A stretch of DNA of 38,060 nucleotides from a virus, in IMG/VR virus record IMGVR_UViG_3300006810_000134, positions 1 through 38,060 of that record. One strand, written 5' to 3'. Under the pieces are notes generated by a model, which saw only the letters and a list, made by a program, of their open reading frames with translations, did not search any database and was not told the DNA's origin. Positions 10,101-18,853 of this stretch are shown piece by piece. A program made the translations under genes and the position numbers. How positions within the stretch are numbered: the first letter of the stretch is position 1; every line of letters begins with the position of its first letter.

Positions 10101-11167
10101 ACATCTACCCATTGAGGTGCATTTGGTCTAGCCATGAAAAAGTCTTGTGGTATTGGTGGACCTTGATACCATTGAGAATTTGTTCTTGGGTCTAATGGTG
10201 TTGCTGTAGGGTTTACATTGCTATTTGCACCAAGCAAGTCATCAATGTCAGCTTGTCTTGCTTTTACCATTGCTTCATCCCAGATAAGTTTTGATTCCCA
10301 TGTAACTTTTACACCATTAACAACTATTGGGTCATAAGCAACTTTAAGATTGTTTGGGTCTGTTCCAGATGGATAATCTGCTGGTGATGGTTTCGCACCT
10401 AAAAACATTAGTGCATAACCAGCGTCATCATATGCACTTAAATCACTTGAGCTTGTAACTGCTGTACCATCTACTTGTTTATATTGATAAACAAAAAAAC
10501 TATTTGAAAAGGCTTCTTTACCTATTTGGAAACATACCAATACCATCATGTCAAAATGTTGTTGAGCTAAAGTATTGTCGTATGGGAATGAGTCTTCATA
10601 ACCATCAAATATATCAATAACTTTATTTTTATAACCTACTAAATCTTCACCTAATAATGTACTAGCAAGAGACTCAGAAAATCTCATGTTGCTATTAGTA
10701 GAATCATCACCAGTATAAGAAACCCTTATTCCTCTTGTGACTACATTTCCACCACTATCTAAATAATTACCACCACTATCTGATGTAGCGTATGTATCAC
10801 CTACTTGTATAGGGAAACTGTAATCAACTGTATTAATTGTGAATGTGTCATTTACATACAGTCCATAAAAATCATAATAGAGGGAGTCTGAACCACGATG
10901 CATAGCACCCTCATTGTTGTAGGTGTGACCATATCCTACTACTAGGTTTCCTCTTACACCATCATGGAAATCTGGGTCAAAAGGTACACGACCACCTACA
11001 CTCTCTGCGAATATTGTTGAACCACTAGGAACAGGGTCGTTGTCTACATAAACACCTTTGACTGGATAACCAGTGTCATAAACAAAAGGAACAAAACCAA
11101 TTCTATCTTTAACAGCCTGAAGCCCATCTGTACTAATGTTTGCATTTGCTAAATCAAATTGTGGCAT
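7157..11167 (-). CDS. Tail hub/tip protein with lysozyme-like N-terminus and half LamG
   Basis: A 1336-residue multidomain protein starting in a TAATG overlap, with AGGGAGG just upstream as ribosome binding site. Residues about 15-260 look like GH24 (T4-type) lysozyme, with VVGYGHT near residue 76 and HFDMMVLVCFQIGKEAFSNS near residue 205. The residue aligned with the catalytic Glu is Ile23, so activity is doubtful. Residues about 430-600 form the second half of a LamG/concanavalin domain (GQWVHRAITRKG, then IGRSQQADYFKGYIDGLKF). Residues about 640-880 read like the central part of an actinophage minor tail/hub protein (INTNGLLDAGLPENIF). FN3-like segments follow to about 1130, then a J-type terminus with repeated AITTSKI/AITNAKI and GTSGWTI modules. 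The N-terminal half of the LamG lies at the end of the upstream gene. A tail-tip role is likely. Confidence 0.82.
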   Translation of the reverse strand: MPQFDLANANISTDGLQAVKDRIGFVPFVYDTGYPVKGVYVDNDPVPSGSTIFAESVGGRVPFDPDFHDGVRGNLVVGYGHTYNNEGAMHRGSDSLYYDFYGLYVNDTFTINTVDYSFPIQVGDTYATSDSGGNYLDSGGNVVTRGIRVSYTGDDSTNSNMRFSESLASTLLGEDLVGYKNKVIDIFDGYEDSFPYDNTLAQQHFDMMVLVCFQIGKEAFSNSFFVYQYKQVDGTAVTSSSDLSAYDDAGYALMFLGAKPSPADYPSGTDPNNLKVAYDPIVVNGVKVTWESKLIWDEAMVKARQADIDDLLGANSNVNPTATPLDPRTNSQWYQGPPIPQDFFMARPNAPQWVDVITSTLPTGSVSNTILALLAAGLEDQIPLYYTGDASIYDTDPGNANYWEEDPFYQKYYSLVWQIHNRWYKGNQTYLNVRPATTNGPAIAAQGDGAVPPYILGLDNGSGELQVWMTSNYAESTIDGITGIDSTIWDIAEGVKLGDRANGQWVHRAITRKGNKFTTWENGTKVSEWNSDKNIKRTTRDAKTGGDQRASMNLSIGRSQQADYFKGYIDGLKFTKGEALYTANFTPSTSAPDIDETVNNYTGNHNLESAYSAIKKVMSQMETEYKINTNGLLDAGLPENIFIGHGDNIPTAIIVRDSSGEDPAIVGLNPDALTTQFEAEDWVAGVEYIENVGSDGENIDLIERFLTDVPYYDLFGDPLQRIAYVSESEVSKNLAPKRASAFLDEFTRIKKSLSLSLEYYDIKGDFEVGDNIFVYDPEIGFVDDLTKAIADGRTEPYEQIWQGKYINPEKIRIVGITYPIEDTFGVYLRKVVSRSPYAVKYYDLNDYVVWESGNTQLEVGEIGKQIGDDLRFSSQISGAATGDKLYKPNKVLDPDDPDNEGIRLTTGFETDALGTQRSIIFVEWLVPRNSDGTLITNGLQYEITVQPVNPALGGTEHYFINWGNTTFTVQDLLQATDYKVGVQAITTGSASGFVFETITTAVDTGTPPTPDEATTLATIVGAVQVIHRLGAATDAQGNPLGAITDFSLPSDLSHLNVYGSTTSGFTVGESSLIGKVPADASMLRLGIPAVTTLKGESLDSADTMFFRFTAVDLAGNESDASPEQQASASLVLTANIDDAAITTSKIRNLAVDTAKIANAAITNAKIGNLIESDNYSAGTSGWTIRKQDTGYPNGYAEFNDAVFRGNVTATTGNIGGWTIASDKLSADDGNSNSMEIDGGNAYIQANYTQGSAGFKLNADGSVEFNDGTFRGDLSAGTISIGSGNAVFNVDSNGNMWLGHANYGDAPFTVSNSGVLTASGATIAGTLNINAGSVHIG

Positions 11168-11859
11168 TACGCCTCCCTATATTCCCACCATTCAATAGTA
11201 AAGTCTTCACTTTCTAATTGAAAATGATAGGAATAGTCGACTTCTAAATAAGACCTCTGACCATCAAGATATAAACTTGTTGCACCAAACTTTTTTTCTG
11301 TGTCGCTTAACTTAGCAGTTCCATAAAATTCAACATCATGTTTTCTCTTTGTTGCATCTGTTGTTTCTGTATCATTATTTGAACCATCAAAATTTAAAAG
11401 TAAATCAGTACTTTCTTTACTAGGATTAGTAATAGTTCCTGCTCGTATAGCTCTCTTACCACCTGTTTGACCATCTCTAAGCAAACCATATGGCTTACCA
11501 TCTTCATAATTATCTAAAACATATTCTAAAGATTTATTAGTGTACTTTCTCATATCAGATACACCACCTTGGTCAGATATTGGCAATCCTCTAGTGTCGC
11601 CATCTCCTAAATAAATTCCTAGACCAGAACCATTTATTTCAATAGAATCATCACCTAAACCAAGTCCAGTAATAACACCTACATAGTCTGCACTATTAAG
11701 CATTGCACTATCGTTTAATTCAGACTCTGCAACTCTTTGTGGAATAATAACAATTTGGTCCCATGCATCAATAGTATTTAATATTGAATTAGGTGTTTTG
11801 TTATAATCTAATTGTAGATTGAAACTACCTTGAGCCATTAATTTTTCTGTTACTGACAT
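11167..11859 (-). CDS. Tail hub/minor tail protein N-terminal part, ending in half a LamG domain
   Basis: A 230-residue protein. Residues 1-150 resemble the start of actinophage minor tail proteins of the Gp37-like type (short beta-rich domain with DAWDQIVIIP, then SLEYVLDNYEDG). From about residue 150 (DNA 11170-11412) the sequence is the N-terminal half of a LamG domain: LLLNFDGS, KFGATSLYLDG, then SEDFTIEWWEY. A typical LamG then continues for about 100 more residues, but here the ORF ends five residues later at TAA. The missing half is found around residue 430-600 of the next gene. The gene pair therefore looks like one ancestral hub gene that was interrupted. The end also carries the AGGGAGG ribosome binding site of the next gene. 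Confidence 0.78.
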   Translation of the reverse strand: MSVTEKLMAQGSFNLQLDYNKTPNSILNTIDAWDQIVIIPQRVAESELNDSAMLNSADYVGVITGLGLGDDSIEINGSGLGIYLGDGDTRGLPISDQGGVSDMRKYTNKSLEYVLDNYEDGKPYGLLRDGQTGGKRAIRAGTITNPSKESTDLLLNFDGSNNDTETTDATKRKHDVEFYGTAKLSDTEKKFGATSLYLDGQRSYLEVDYSYHFQLESEDFTIEWWEYREA

Positions 11860-13208
11860 TATGCTTTAATCAATTTCTGATATTCATATACATTATCAAA
11901 GTATTGGTCTCTAATATCTACAGCGTCATATGCATCATTGATAGAACTATCTTCTTGAGCTAATTCATATCCAATAAAGGCTTTTATTTGAGAGCCACTT
12001 TTATACATCATTTCTCTAGCTACATCAAAATTTAAAGAACTAGATGAACTTTCAGGACTACCTAAAATCCATTTGTTACCATCTTCTGGTGAACTAGAAC
12101 CATCAATAATATATCCAGTTCCAGTAGATGCATTAGTTCCAGAAGCAGTCGCTAGAGAAAGATTAAATCTACTTGCAGTATGTTGATTTGCAACAATTGA
12201 AACATGGTGTGCACCTCTTCTTAATGTAAAATCCACTACTAATCTCCCATCTTTTGAATCAGCATTTAAATAGCTAGTCATTCTTACTGTAGCACACTCA
12301 GGGTGGTTCTTAATTATTTGCATTGTTCTCCAACCTTGGTAATCATTTCCTAATTGGTCACTTCCATTAGGTGCACCTCTACTAAAAGCCCAAGTCTTGC
12401 CTGATTGATAATCGCTTACATCAAATATGTAAGTATCAAATAATGCTTGTGTAGTAGAATTATCAAATTCTATTTTTATTAGTCCATTTTCTAAAACTAA
12501 TTCAGTAGGTTTATTTTTAGAAAATAGACCACATCTTACTTCAAGTGAGGTGTCATCAAATGTTCTTGTACCATTGCTTGCTCTACTAAATCCATCATAG
12601 TAAGAACCAGTAGAAATTCTACAAGACCCTTTGTAGTAATCTTCAGGCTCTACATGATATGTAGCATTAAAATCTCTAAGGTTACTATCTGTTTTTAATC
12701 TTAATGTAGTAGTAGCTCCAGTAACTGTGCTTGTTAAATCTTTAGCTAATCTAGTACCATCAATTGGCTGTCCAGCGTGATAATAGTTGTAATGATTAGA
12801 TGGTGGTGAATGAAATTGATTAGTAGTACTAGAAACACTATGGTCATTATCTAATATTGCACCTGTAAATCTTGATTCAAATTGTATTTCACCACTTCTT
12901 CCTAAATATTCAAATTGTATGTTATATTTCAATCCACCAAGAGTATATCTCTGTGTGTTGATAGAACTGCTTTGTACTCTTACATATCCATTATAAGAAC
13001 TATCTCCATCATATCTGAAAGGAACGACTAAACCATATGCTGCTAAAGATACTAATTCATCTCTTAAATATTTTATGTGGTCCATTGTTACAGCATCACC
13101 ACCAATACTTCCTTGAATGGATAAATCTCTACCACCATCAGTAGAATTAAATGTAATACCTGCTGGTGATGTAATAGTAAGTTGTCCAATATGTACTTGG
13201 TTAGCCAT
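11859..13208 (-). CDS. Minor/distal tail protein
   Basis: A 449-residue protein immediately downstream of the tape measure, where tailed phages usually carry the distal tail protein. Both junctions are TAATG overlaps. The N-terminus (QVHIGQLTITSP) and the stretch LVVPFRYDGDSSYNGYVRVQSSSI look like minor tail proteins of actinophages. The rest is beta-rich with no transmembrane segments, and no enzymatic motif was seen. A Dit-like or tail-tip adaptor role rests mainly on position. Confidence 0.65.
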   Translation of the reverse strand: MANQVHIGQLTITSPAGITFNSTDGGRDLSIQGSIGGDAVTMDHIKYLRDELVSLAAYGLVVPFRYDGDSSYNGYVRVQSSSINTQRYTLGGLKYNIQFEYLGRSGEIQFESRFTGAILDNDHSVSSTTNQFHSPPSNHYNYYHAGQPIDGTRLAKDLTSTVTGATTTLRLKTDSNLRDFNATYHVEPEDYYKGSCRISTGSYYDGFSRASNGTRTFDDTSLEVRCGLFSKNKPTELVLENGLIKIEFDNSTTQALFDTYIFDVSDYQSGKTWAFSRGAPNGSDQLGNDYQGWRTMQIIKNHPECATVRMTSYLNADSKDGRLVVDFTLRRGAHHVSIVANQHTASRFNLSLATASGTNASTGTGYIIDGSSSPEDGNKWILGSPESSSSSLNFDVAREMMYKSGSQIKAFIGYELAQEDSSINDAYDAVDIRDQYFDNVYEYQKLIKA

Positions 13209-16200
13209 TAATTTCTCCTCAATCCTGCACCAGTTGAACCCTCTTTTTGTAAATTAACAAGAGCTTTTTGTATTTGCTGTGCTGCTTTTCTTGCTTGTAT
13301 TGGGTCGCTAGGAACACCTGTTACTTGAACATTCAAGTTTTCTACAACCATACTACTACCTGCATCAGAACCTTGTGGTGTTACTCTTAAACCACCACCA
13401 GGAAGTGCTTGAACAAATTCAGGTCCATATTCACCAATTAATGCTCTTTGGAAGGGCTTTACATTACCACCATATTTGAAACCTTTTACTACAGCAGTAT
13501 TTGTCATACCAATCATTTTAAGATAACTATCTATGCTACCTGCTAATCTTTGGAAATAATTATCTACATTTCTTTTATCAACTGCATTCATATTTGTACC
13601 AACTTTTGAAACCATTTGAGAATAAAATGACTGTGCTTGTCCTGAGTTACTAAATCCAGATTGATTTAACAATTCTTGAATAGTAGTTGGTAAATTAGGA
13701 TTTTGAGTCATATTACTATATGCTTTTACTACATCACGAACTATTGACAAATCAGTAGCTTTATAAGTTTTCGTGTTTGCTCCATAAGATTGTTTAGCTA
13801 GGTTAGGATTGTATCCTGCTTGCCTTACTCCAGATATTTCATCTCTTGAAAAATCTTCTTCGTATTCTTTAAGTTTTTGTGAAGTGTCAAATATTAAGAA
13901 ACCTCTGTTTGCTAATTCAGGTATTAAATATTCTAAACCTTGGTTTTTTAGTGCTTCTTCTGAAGTACCATACTGACCACTTTCAAATAATGTAATAGGA
14001 ACACCTAGCAATCCTTCCATTGCTCTAACAAATTCGTATCTTCTACCACCTGTTTTATCTAAAACACCTTCATCACTAGCAGTTATTAATTTATTGGCTG
14101 CGTTAACAGCTAGGTTAAGCTCTGTGTCATCTTTAAATTGCCCATAAGCTTCGTCCCTTTCAGCACCAACCATACCTGTTTGTGCTCTAGTTTTTAATAG
14201 ACCACCAGTTTGTGTGCCTGCTAGACCACTTGCTCGAAGAAACTCATCAAAGTTATTAAATTTAGCTTGTGCTAAAGTTTGTCCTTTTGTTAATGTTGAT
14301 GGCTTGTATTCAAGCATATTTTCAGCATCAGCTCTAGCTAATTCATGTAAATATTCTCTTACTTTATCTATAGCTGTATCCATACTTGTTACTGTTTGAG
14401 TAGCCAAGTTTTTTGTTTTCTGTACAACGCCATCAATATGAGAACCTACACCACCATAACCCTCAATTAACTTGTCAAATAATTCAGGTGATGAAGCTAC
14501 AAATTCAGAAAATTTATCTCTTGCTTTTTCATATGTATGCTCTGCTGTGTATACGCCCTCAAGTGCTGCTTCTAAGTTATCATAAGCAGTTTCCAGTTCA
14601 TAACTTTGATTAGCTTGTTCATCCATTAACTGTATATGAGTTTGTTGAGCACTTATCAATTCTTGAGATGTTTCTTTTGCTTTGTCTTCAGTATTCTGTA
14701 ATTCTTTATTAGCTTCAGCTAATTCCAATACTGCAATTCTTTGCTCATCTTCTGATAGATTATCACCTTTCATTTCATCTAATGCTTCTTGAGCAGCATC
14801 AACTTCAAGTGCTGAAACAATTCCAGCTTGTGCTGCTAATTTTAATTTATCTAAATCTTCTTCAGCTTGAGCTATAGCTAGTCTTTCTCTAGCACTTCTG
14901 TTACCTTGTGCTTTATCAAGCATATCTTGTAGTGCAACTTTTTGTTTAAGTATTGACAATTCTTCAGAGCCAGTAATATTTCCTTTTCTACCTTCTATGC
15001 TTAATCTTTGTAACTCTTTTTGATTTGCTAAAAATCTATCGCTAAAACTTGCTTGTTCTCTTCTTGTAGCCATAAGAGCTTGTTCAGATTTTTGAACAGC
15101 ATAGTTTGCTTGTACTAAATCTCTTTGTGCTTGTGTAAAACCAAATAATGCATCCATAGCTGTTTTTATTTCATCTGCTGCTTGATTAAAGGTAGCATAA
15201 AAATATTTATCAAATTCTTCTACATATGCTTCAACTTCTATAATTGCTCTATTTAAAGTATTTTGTAATGCTTTCTTTATTACTTCAGGCTTTGCAAGAG
15301 CTGAAACAATACCTTCTATCATTGGTTCACCTACTAGTTTCATAGTGACCTTTGATGGTGACCTAATACCCATAGCATCAACACCAGCTTGAACAGTATC
15401 ATTAAGTAGCATTACAAGTGAATTAGGTAATGCTATTTGACCTCTGTTATGTAAACCTAATAAAATACCATCAGCCATTGCTGAACCAATTTCAAGTCCA
15501 TTTTTCTTCAATTTTTCTAACTCATCAGCTTTAACACCTATTTCACTAGCACCTTCTGGAAACAGATTTATAAGTCCTGACTCTGCAACTTGTGCCATAG
15601 TTCTATCATTTAAAAAGTTTTTAACTATTTGTGCAACCTTAGGTCCTTCTTTTGAAAGTTGTTCAGCAAGTACTGGTGCAAATGTGGCCAGTCTTTTAAT
15701 CATGTTTTCAAAATTTCTTTGTAACGCACCCTTTACCATTAACTCTTCAGTAATTCTTTTTATGCTCTTTTTAACCTGTACTGGCATATCTTGAAATACA
15801 TTTGAGAGAGTTTGTCTTACTTTGTTAAAGTTTTCAGTAAGTGTTTGGTTAAATTTATCTAATTCTAGTTCTGCTAAATCTAATTCTTCTCTAATTTTTT
15901 GAGCATTAGCTTGTTCTTCAGCAATAAGTTGGTTTCTAGCTGCTTGTAACTGTGCTCGTGCTTTAGCAAAGTTTTTAGCTGGGTCAACTATTGTTCCTAT
16001 GAACCCTTCATTTTGAAGTTGTTTCATTTCAGCAAGCATTGCTTGAGTTTGTATTTCAGCTATTAAACTCTTACCATCAGACATCTCTTGAAATGCTTGT
16101 TCAATAATTACATTTCCAGATGCAAACATTGTTACTAAATCTTTTTTAAATTGTTCAGTTCCATCTTTTTGTAACCCACCAATTAAGTTATCAAGGAATA

Positions 16201-18580
16201 TTTGTCCAGCTTGTAAATCTGCTGCAGATAATGCACCATCTGTTTCTTTTAAAAATCTTGCTACGCTCTCAGTAGTAATGTTTGCTAACTCATCTCTAAA
16301 ACCTAAAGCAGTAACTTTATCTATTTTTATGAAATCTGCACCTAATGATACTTCTAATTGACTAGCAGCATTTTGTATGTTACTTTCTAAAGCCTTTGTA
16401 TATGTATCAAAACCTTTTGAATCAAAGTAACCCTCTTTATCTGCATCTCTTGACAATATAGTGTCTCCACCAAATAGTTTTTGATTAGATAATTCAAATT
16501 CTCTGACAAAATCTACTAAGTTTTTTTGAGATACAGAAAAGAAGTTTCTACTACCATCACTAGGTACATCATATATAAGATTATAAGTGTCATCTATTCC
16601 CTCAAGTAAAACTCCAAAAATATCTCTGCTTGTTTTTTCAAAAGCATTTACATCCATAAAGGACTCCAAAATATCTCTTGGTGTTATTCTTCCTTGAGTT
16701 GCAATGTTTGATAATTGTGAACCAATTCCTTGGAACAAGTCATCAAAAAATAGTTCTCGTGTACCTCTGTTGTCAATTGTTGTACCTGCTAATTCACCTA
16801 TTGCAGATAAGAATTTTTGAGGGTCAGCATTTTTAAATAATACTTTGCTATCAAACAATGATTCTTGTACTATTTCACCTAATTTTTTGTTGTATTCAAT
16901 TTCTTGTTTGATTAAGTTTTTATTAGATTCTTCAAGCCTATCTTCAATTGCTGTAACAACATCTTCAAATTCTTTACCTTTGTTCTTGTATTCATCTAAT
17001 AAATCTTCTAATACTTTTACACTTTCTTGCTGACCAACTAGGCTTTGCCTGTCTCCAAATAAATCATCTAAAGCACCTCTAACACCTTGTATTGCTGCTT
17101 CTGATTTATTTGCATTTTCAGAAAACTTAAAGAAAAGTGTCATAGCTGCACTAAAAGCAGCCATTATTCCTAAGTTAGCAATTAATCCCATAAGAGCAGC
17201 AGTAACACCCCTAACTACCATTGTTAGTTTTGTCATCATTCTTATCATTTGTGGTGTTAGCTTGTTGTTTGTTACAAACTTAGTATTAATTAAGTCCATA
17301 TTTTTTCCAAAAAGACCTAAGAACTTAACACCTTTAGCTACACCTCTAGTTAATTTACCAAATACAGCACCAGTTTTTGTTCCAGTGTTTTCCATAGTCT
17401 TAGCAAAACCTTTTAGTTTGTTACCAGCACCAAATAGACCAGTACCAACTTTGTCTATTTCTTTTTTTATCTCTGTAATTCCCTCGCCAACTTTAGGGTC
17501 AACTCTAAAACCAGTAGCCATAAGTCTTTTAAATTTTTGCATTTTAGTAAGGTCATTATCATTAATAATGTTTTTAAAAGCACCTTTTGCTTTAACACCA
17601 GACTTTTCAAATATTTCAGCAATTTCTTGAACTTCACCCAACTCATTAATAATTGGTCCAATTTGACCAGTGTCAATCATGGTTAAAATAGATTGTGCTT
17701 GTACATCTGTTAATTTACCATCTTTAACTTGTTGCTTTATTAAACCATTAATTACTTTAAGTTTTTTAGCCTGCATTTCTCGTAGGTCGTTATTAGCTTT
17801 TATACTGTTACCTGCTTGCTGCTCTGCTGTAGTTATTTCATGTAATTCAAATAGTTCACTTTCTAATTTTTTAACACCCTCGCCACGAAGTTTAGCTTTT
17901 TCTTTTAACCTTTTGTTTTCTTCACGATTGAAAGTTTCTATTGCTTCTCTTTCATATTCCTCAGCAGTCATTGTGCCATCGACTAATTTTTTAAGATTTT
18001 TTTGAGCGTCTTCTCTTTCTTTAGTAAGTTTTACTACTTCTTCAGAATTTTTATTTTGTTTAGCTTTAGCAGTGTCAATTGCAGTTTCTTTTTCTAAAAT
18101 TTTATCGTTAATTTGGTTTATTTGTTTATCTAATGAAAGCTGTTTAGTTTTTTTACTATTAGTAGCATCAGTAATTTTATTTTTTTCATTTTCAATTTGT
18201 TTAGTAGCTTCAGAAATTTCTTTTTCATTGTCGAGAATAGTACTTTCTACTCTTTTTTTATCCTTATCCTTGATAAGACCTTCATCTAATTGTTCCTTTG
18301 CAGAATCAACAAGTAATTGATTATTTTCAATAATTTGTTCTTGTTTTTGTATTTCAAGCTTTGCATCTTTTATAATTTGAGCAGTTTTATCTCTGGATGC
18401 ATTTTTGCTGTCAATAAGTCCTTGTTTTTGCTGTTTTAAATCTTCTATGAGTTTTCTATCTGCTTGAGTATCAGGTCTTGCTTCAAATTCATCATTAAAT
18501 GCATTTTTTGCTCTTGTAGCACCATTGATTGCAGCATCTAGTTCTCCAATAGTGTTTTCTAATTCTTGAATTTTTTTCAT
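13208..18580 (-). CDS. Tape measure protein, C-terminal part (downstream of in-frame TGA)
   Basis: A 1790-residue frame from the first ATG after the TGA. The same frame is actually open from 18850, adding 90 upstream codons without any ATG, GTG or TTG. Visible parts are a long Lys/Glu coiled coil (residues 1-250), a hydrophobic stretch near 440-485 (MVVRGVTAALMGLIANLG and following), further coiled coils, the motif GIRSPSKV that is characteristic of tape measure proteins, and a C-terminus with YGPEFVQALPGGGLRV that is also common in tape measures. In tailed phages this protein sets tail length and enters the cell with the DNA. No convincing ribosome binding site precedes the ATG at 18578-18580, which argues that this part is not translated independently. 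Confidence 0.85.
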   Translation of the reverse strand: MKKIQELENTIGELDAAINGATRAKNAFNDEFEARPDTQADRKLIEDLKQQKQGLIDSKNASRDKTAQIIKDAKLEIQKQEQIIENNQLLVDSAKEQLDEGLIKDKDKKRVESTILDNEKEISEATKQIENEKNKITDATNSKKTKQLSLDKQINQINDKILEKETAIDTAKAKQNKNSEEVVKLTKEREDAQKNLKKLVDGTMTAEEYEREAIETFNREENKRLKEKAKLRGEGVKKLESELFELHEITTAEQQAGNSIKANNDLREMQAKKLKVINGLIKQQVKDGKLTDVQAQSILTMIDTGQIGPIINELGEVQEIAEIFEKSGVKAKGAFKNIINDNDLTKMQKFKRLMATGFRVDPKVGEGITEIKKEIDKVGTGLFGAGNKLKGFAKTMENTGTKTGAVFGKLTRGVAKGVKFLGLFGKNMDLINTKFVTNNKLTPQMIRMMTKLTMVVRGVTAALMGLIANLGIMAAFSAAMTLFFKFSENANKSEAAIQGVRGALDDLFGDRQSLVGQQESVKVLEDLLDEYKNKGKEFEDVVTAIEDRLEESNKNLIKQEIEYNKKLGEIVQESLFDSKVLFKNADPQKFLSAIGELAGTTIDNRGTRELFFDDLFQGIGSQLSNIATQGRITPRDILESFMDVNAFEKTSRDIFGVLLEGIDDTYNLIYDVPSDGSRNFFSVSQKNLVDFVREFELSNQKLFGGDTILSRDADKEGYFDSKGFDTYTKALESNIQNAASQLEVSLGADFIKIDKVTALGFRDELANITTESVARFLKETDGALSAADLQAGQIFLDNLIGGLQKDGTEQFKKDLVTMFASGNVIIEQAFQEMSDGKSLIAEIQTQAMLAEMKQLQNEGFIGTIVDPAKNFAKARAQLQAARNQLIAEEQANAQKIREELDLAELELDKFNQTLTENFNKVRQTLSNVFQDMPVQVKKSIKRITEELMVKGALQRNFENMIKRLATFAPVLAEQLSKEGPKVAQIVKNFLNDRTMAQVAESGLINLFPEGASEIGVKADELEKLKKNGLEIGSAMADGILLGLHNRGQIALPNSLVMLLNDTVQAGVDAMGIRSPSKVTMKLVGEPMIEGIVSALAKPEVIKKALQNTLNRAIIEVEAYVEEFDKYFYATFNQAADEIKTAMDALFGFTQAQRDLVQANYAVQKSEQALMATRREQASFSDRFLANQKELQRLSIEGRKGNITGSEELSILKQKVALQDMLDKAQGNRSARERLAIAQAEEDLDKLKLAAQAGIVSALEVDAAQEALDEMKGDNLSEDEQRIAVLELAEANKELQNTEDKAKETSQELISAQQTHIQLMDEQANQSYELETAYDNLEAALEGVYTAEHTYEKARDKFSEFVASSPELFDKLIEGYGGVGSHIDGVVQKTKNLATQTVTSMDTAIDKVREYLHELARADAENMLEYKPSTLTKGQTLAQAKFNNFDEFLRASGLAGTQTGGLLKTRAQTGMVGAERDEAYGQFKDDTELNLAVNAANKLITASDEGVLDKTGGRRYEFVRAMEGLLGVPITLFESGQYGTSEEALKNQGLEYLIPELANRGFLIFDTSQKLKEYEEDFSRDEISGVRQAGYNPNLAKQSYGANTKTYKATDLSIVRDVVKAYSNMTQNPNLPTTIQELLNQSGFSNSGQAQSFYSQMVSKVGTNMNAVDKRNVDNYFQRLAGSIDSYLKMIGMTNTAVVKGFKYGGNVKPFQRALIGEYGPEFVQALPGGGLRVTPQGSDAGSSMVVENLNVQVTGVPSDPIQARKAAQQIQKALVNLQKEGSTGAGLRRN

Positions 18581-18850
18581 TTGACCAATAAGGACACCCT
18601 TATCATCTTCAGCAAAAAAGTCTGCTTTTGCATTTTCTTTTATTTCATTGAGTCTGCTGTTGTACCTAATTCTTTGTTCATCAGCCTTAGCTCTTCTATC
18701 GTTATTTAAAGCTAACTTATCATCAATGTTTAGTTGTAATTCTTTTAAGTCATTAATCTTTTTTTCATTTTCAACAATAGTGTCAAAAGCACCCTCATCT
18801 ACTGTTCTAGTAGGGTCAGTACCTGCACGCTCAATATCTTCATTTAACCT

Positions 18851-18853
18851 TCA
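18851..18853 (-). other. Single in-frame TGA within the tape measure gene
   Basis: The tape measure halves (18851-21853 and 13208-18580) share one reading frame. Codon-by-codon reading from 18850 to 18581 shows no other stop. The context on the minus strand is GTA AAT TGA AGG TTA, and coiled-coil character continues on both sides (SEITELERVN before, RLNEDIERAG after). The cause could be a sequencing or population variant, a real truncation, or readthrough. TGA is used as an ordinary stop by other genes here (5097, 28510, 36688), so wholesale code change is unlikely. Confidence 0.85.

Noticed and set aside
11167-11180. Programmed frameshift joining the two LamG halves
   Set aside because: The second half lies about 430 residues inside the next gene, so a slip at the junction would not join the halves directly, and no slippery heptamer was seen there.
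18851-18853. Recoding of TGA as a sense codon throughout the phage
   Set aside because: Other genes end properly at TGA (5097, 28510, 36688) and no further in-frame TGA was seen in long genes, so a local event is more likely.
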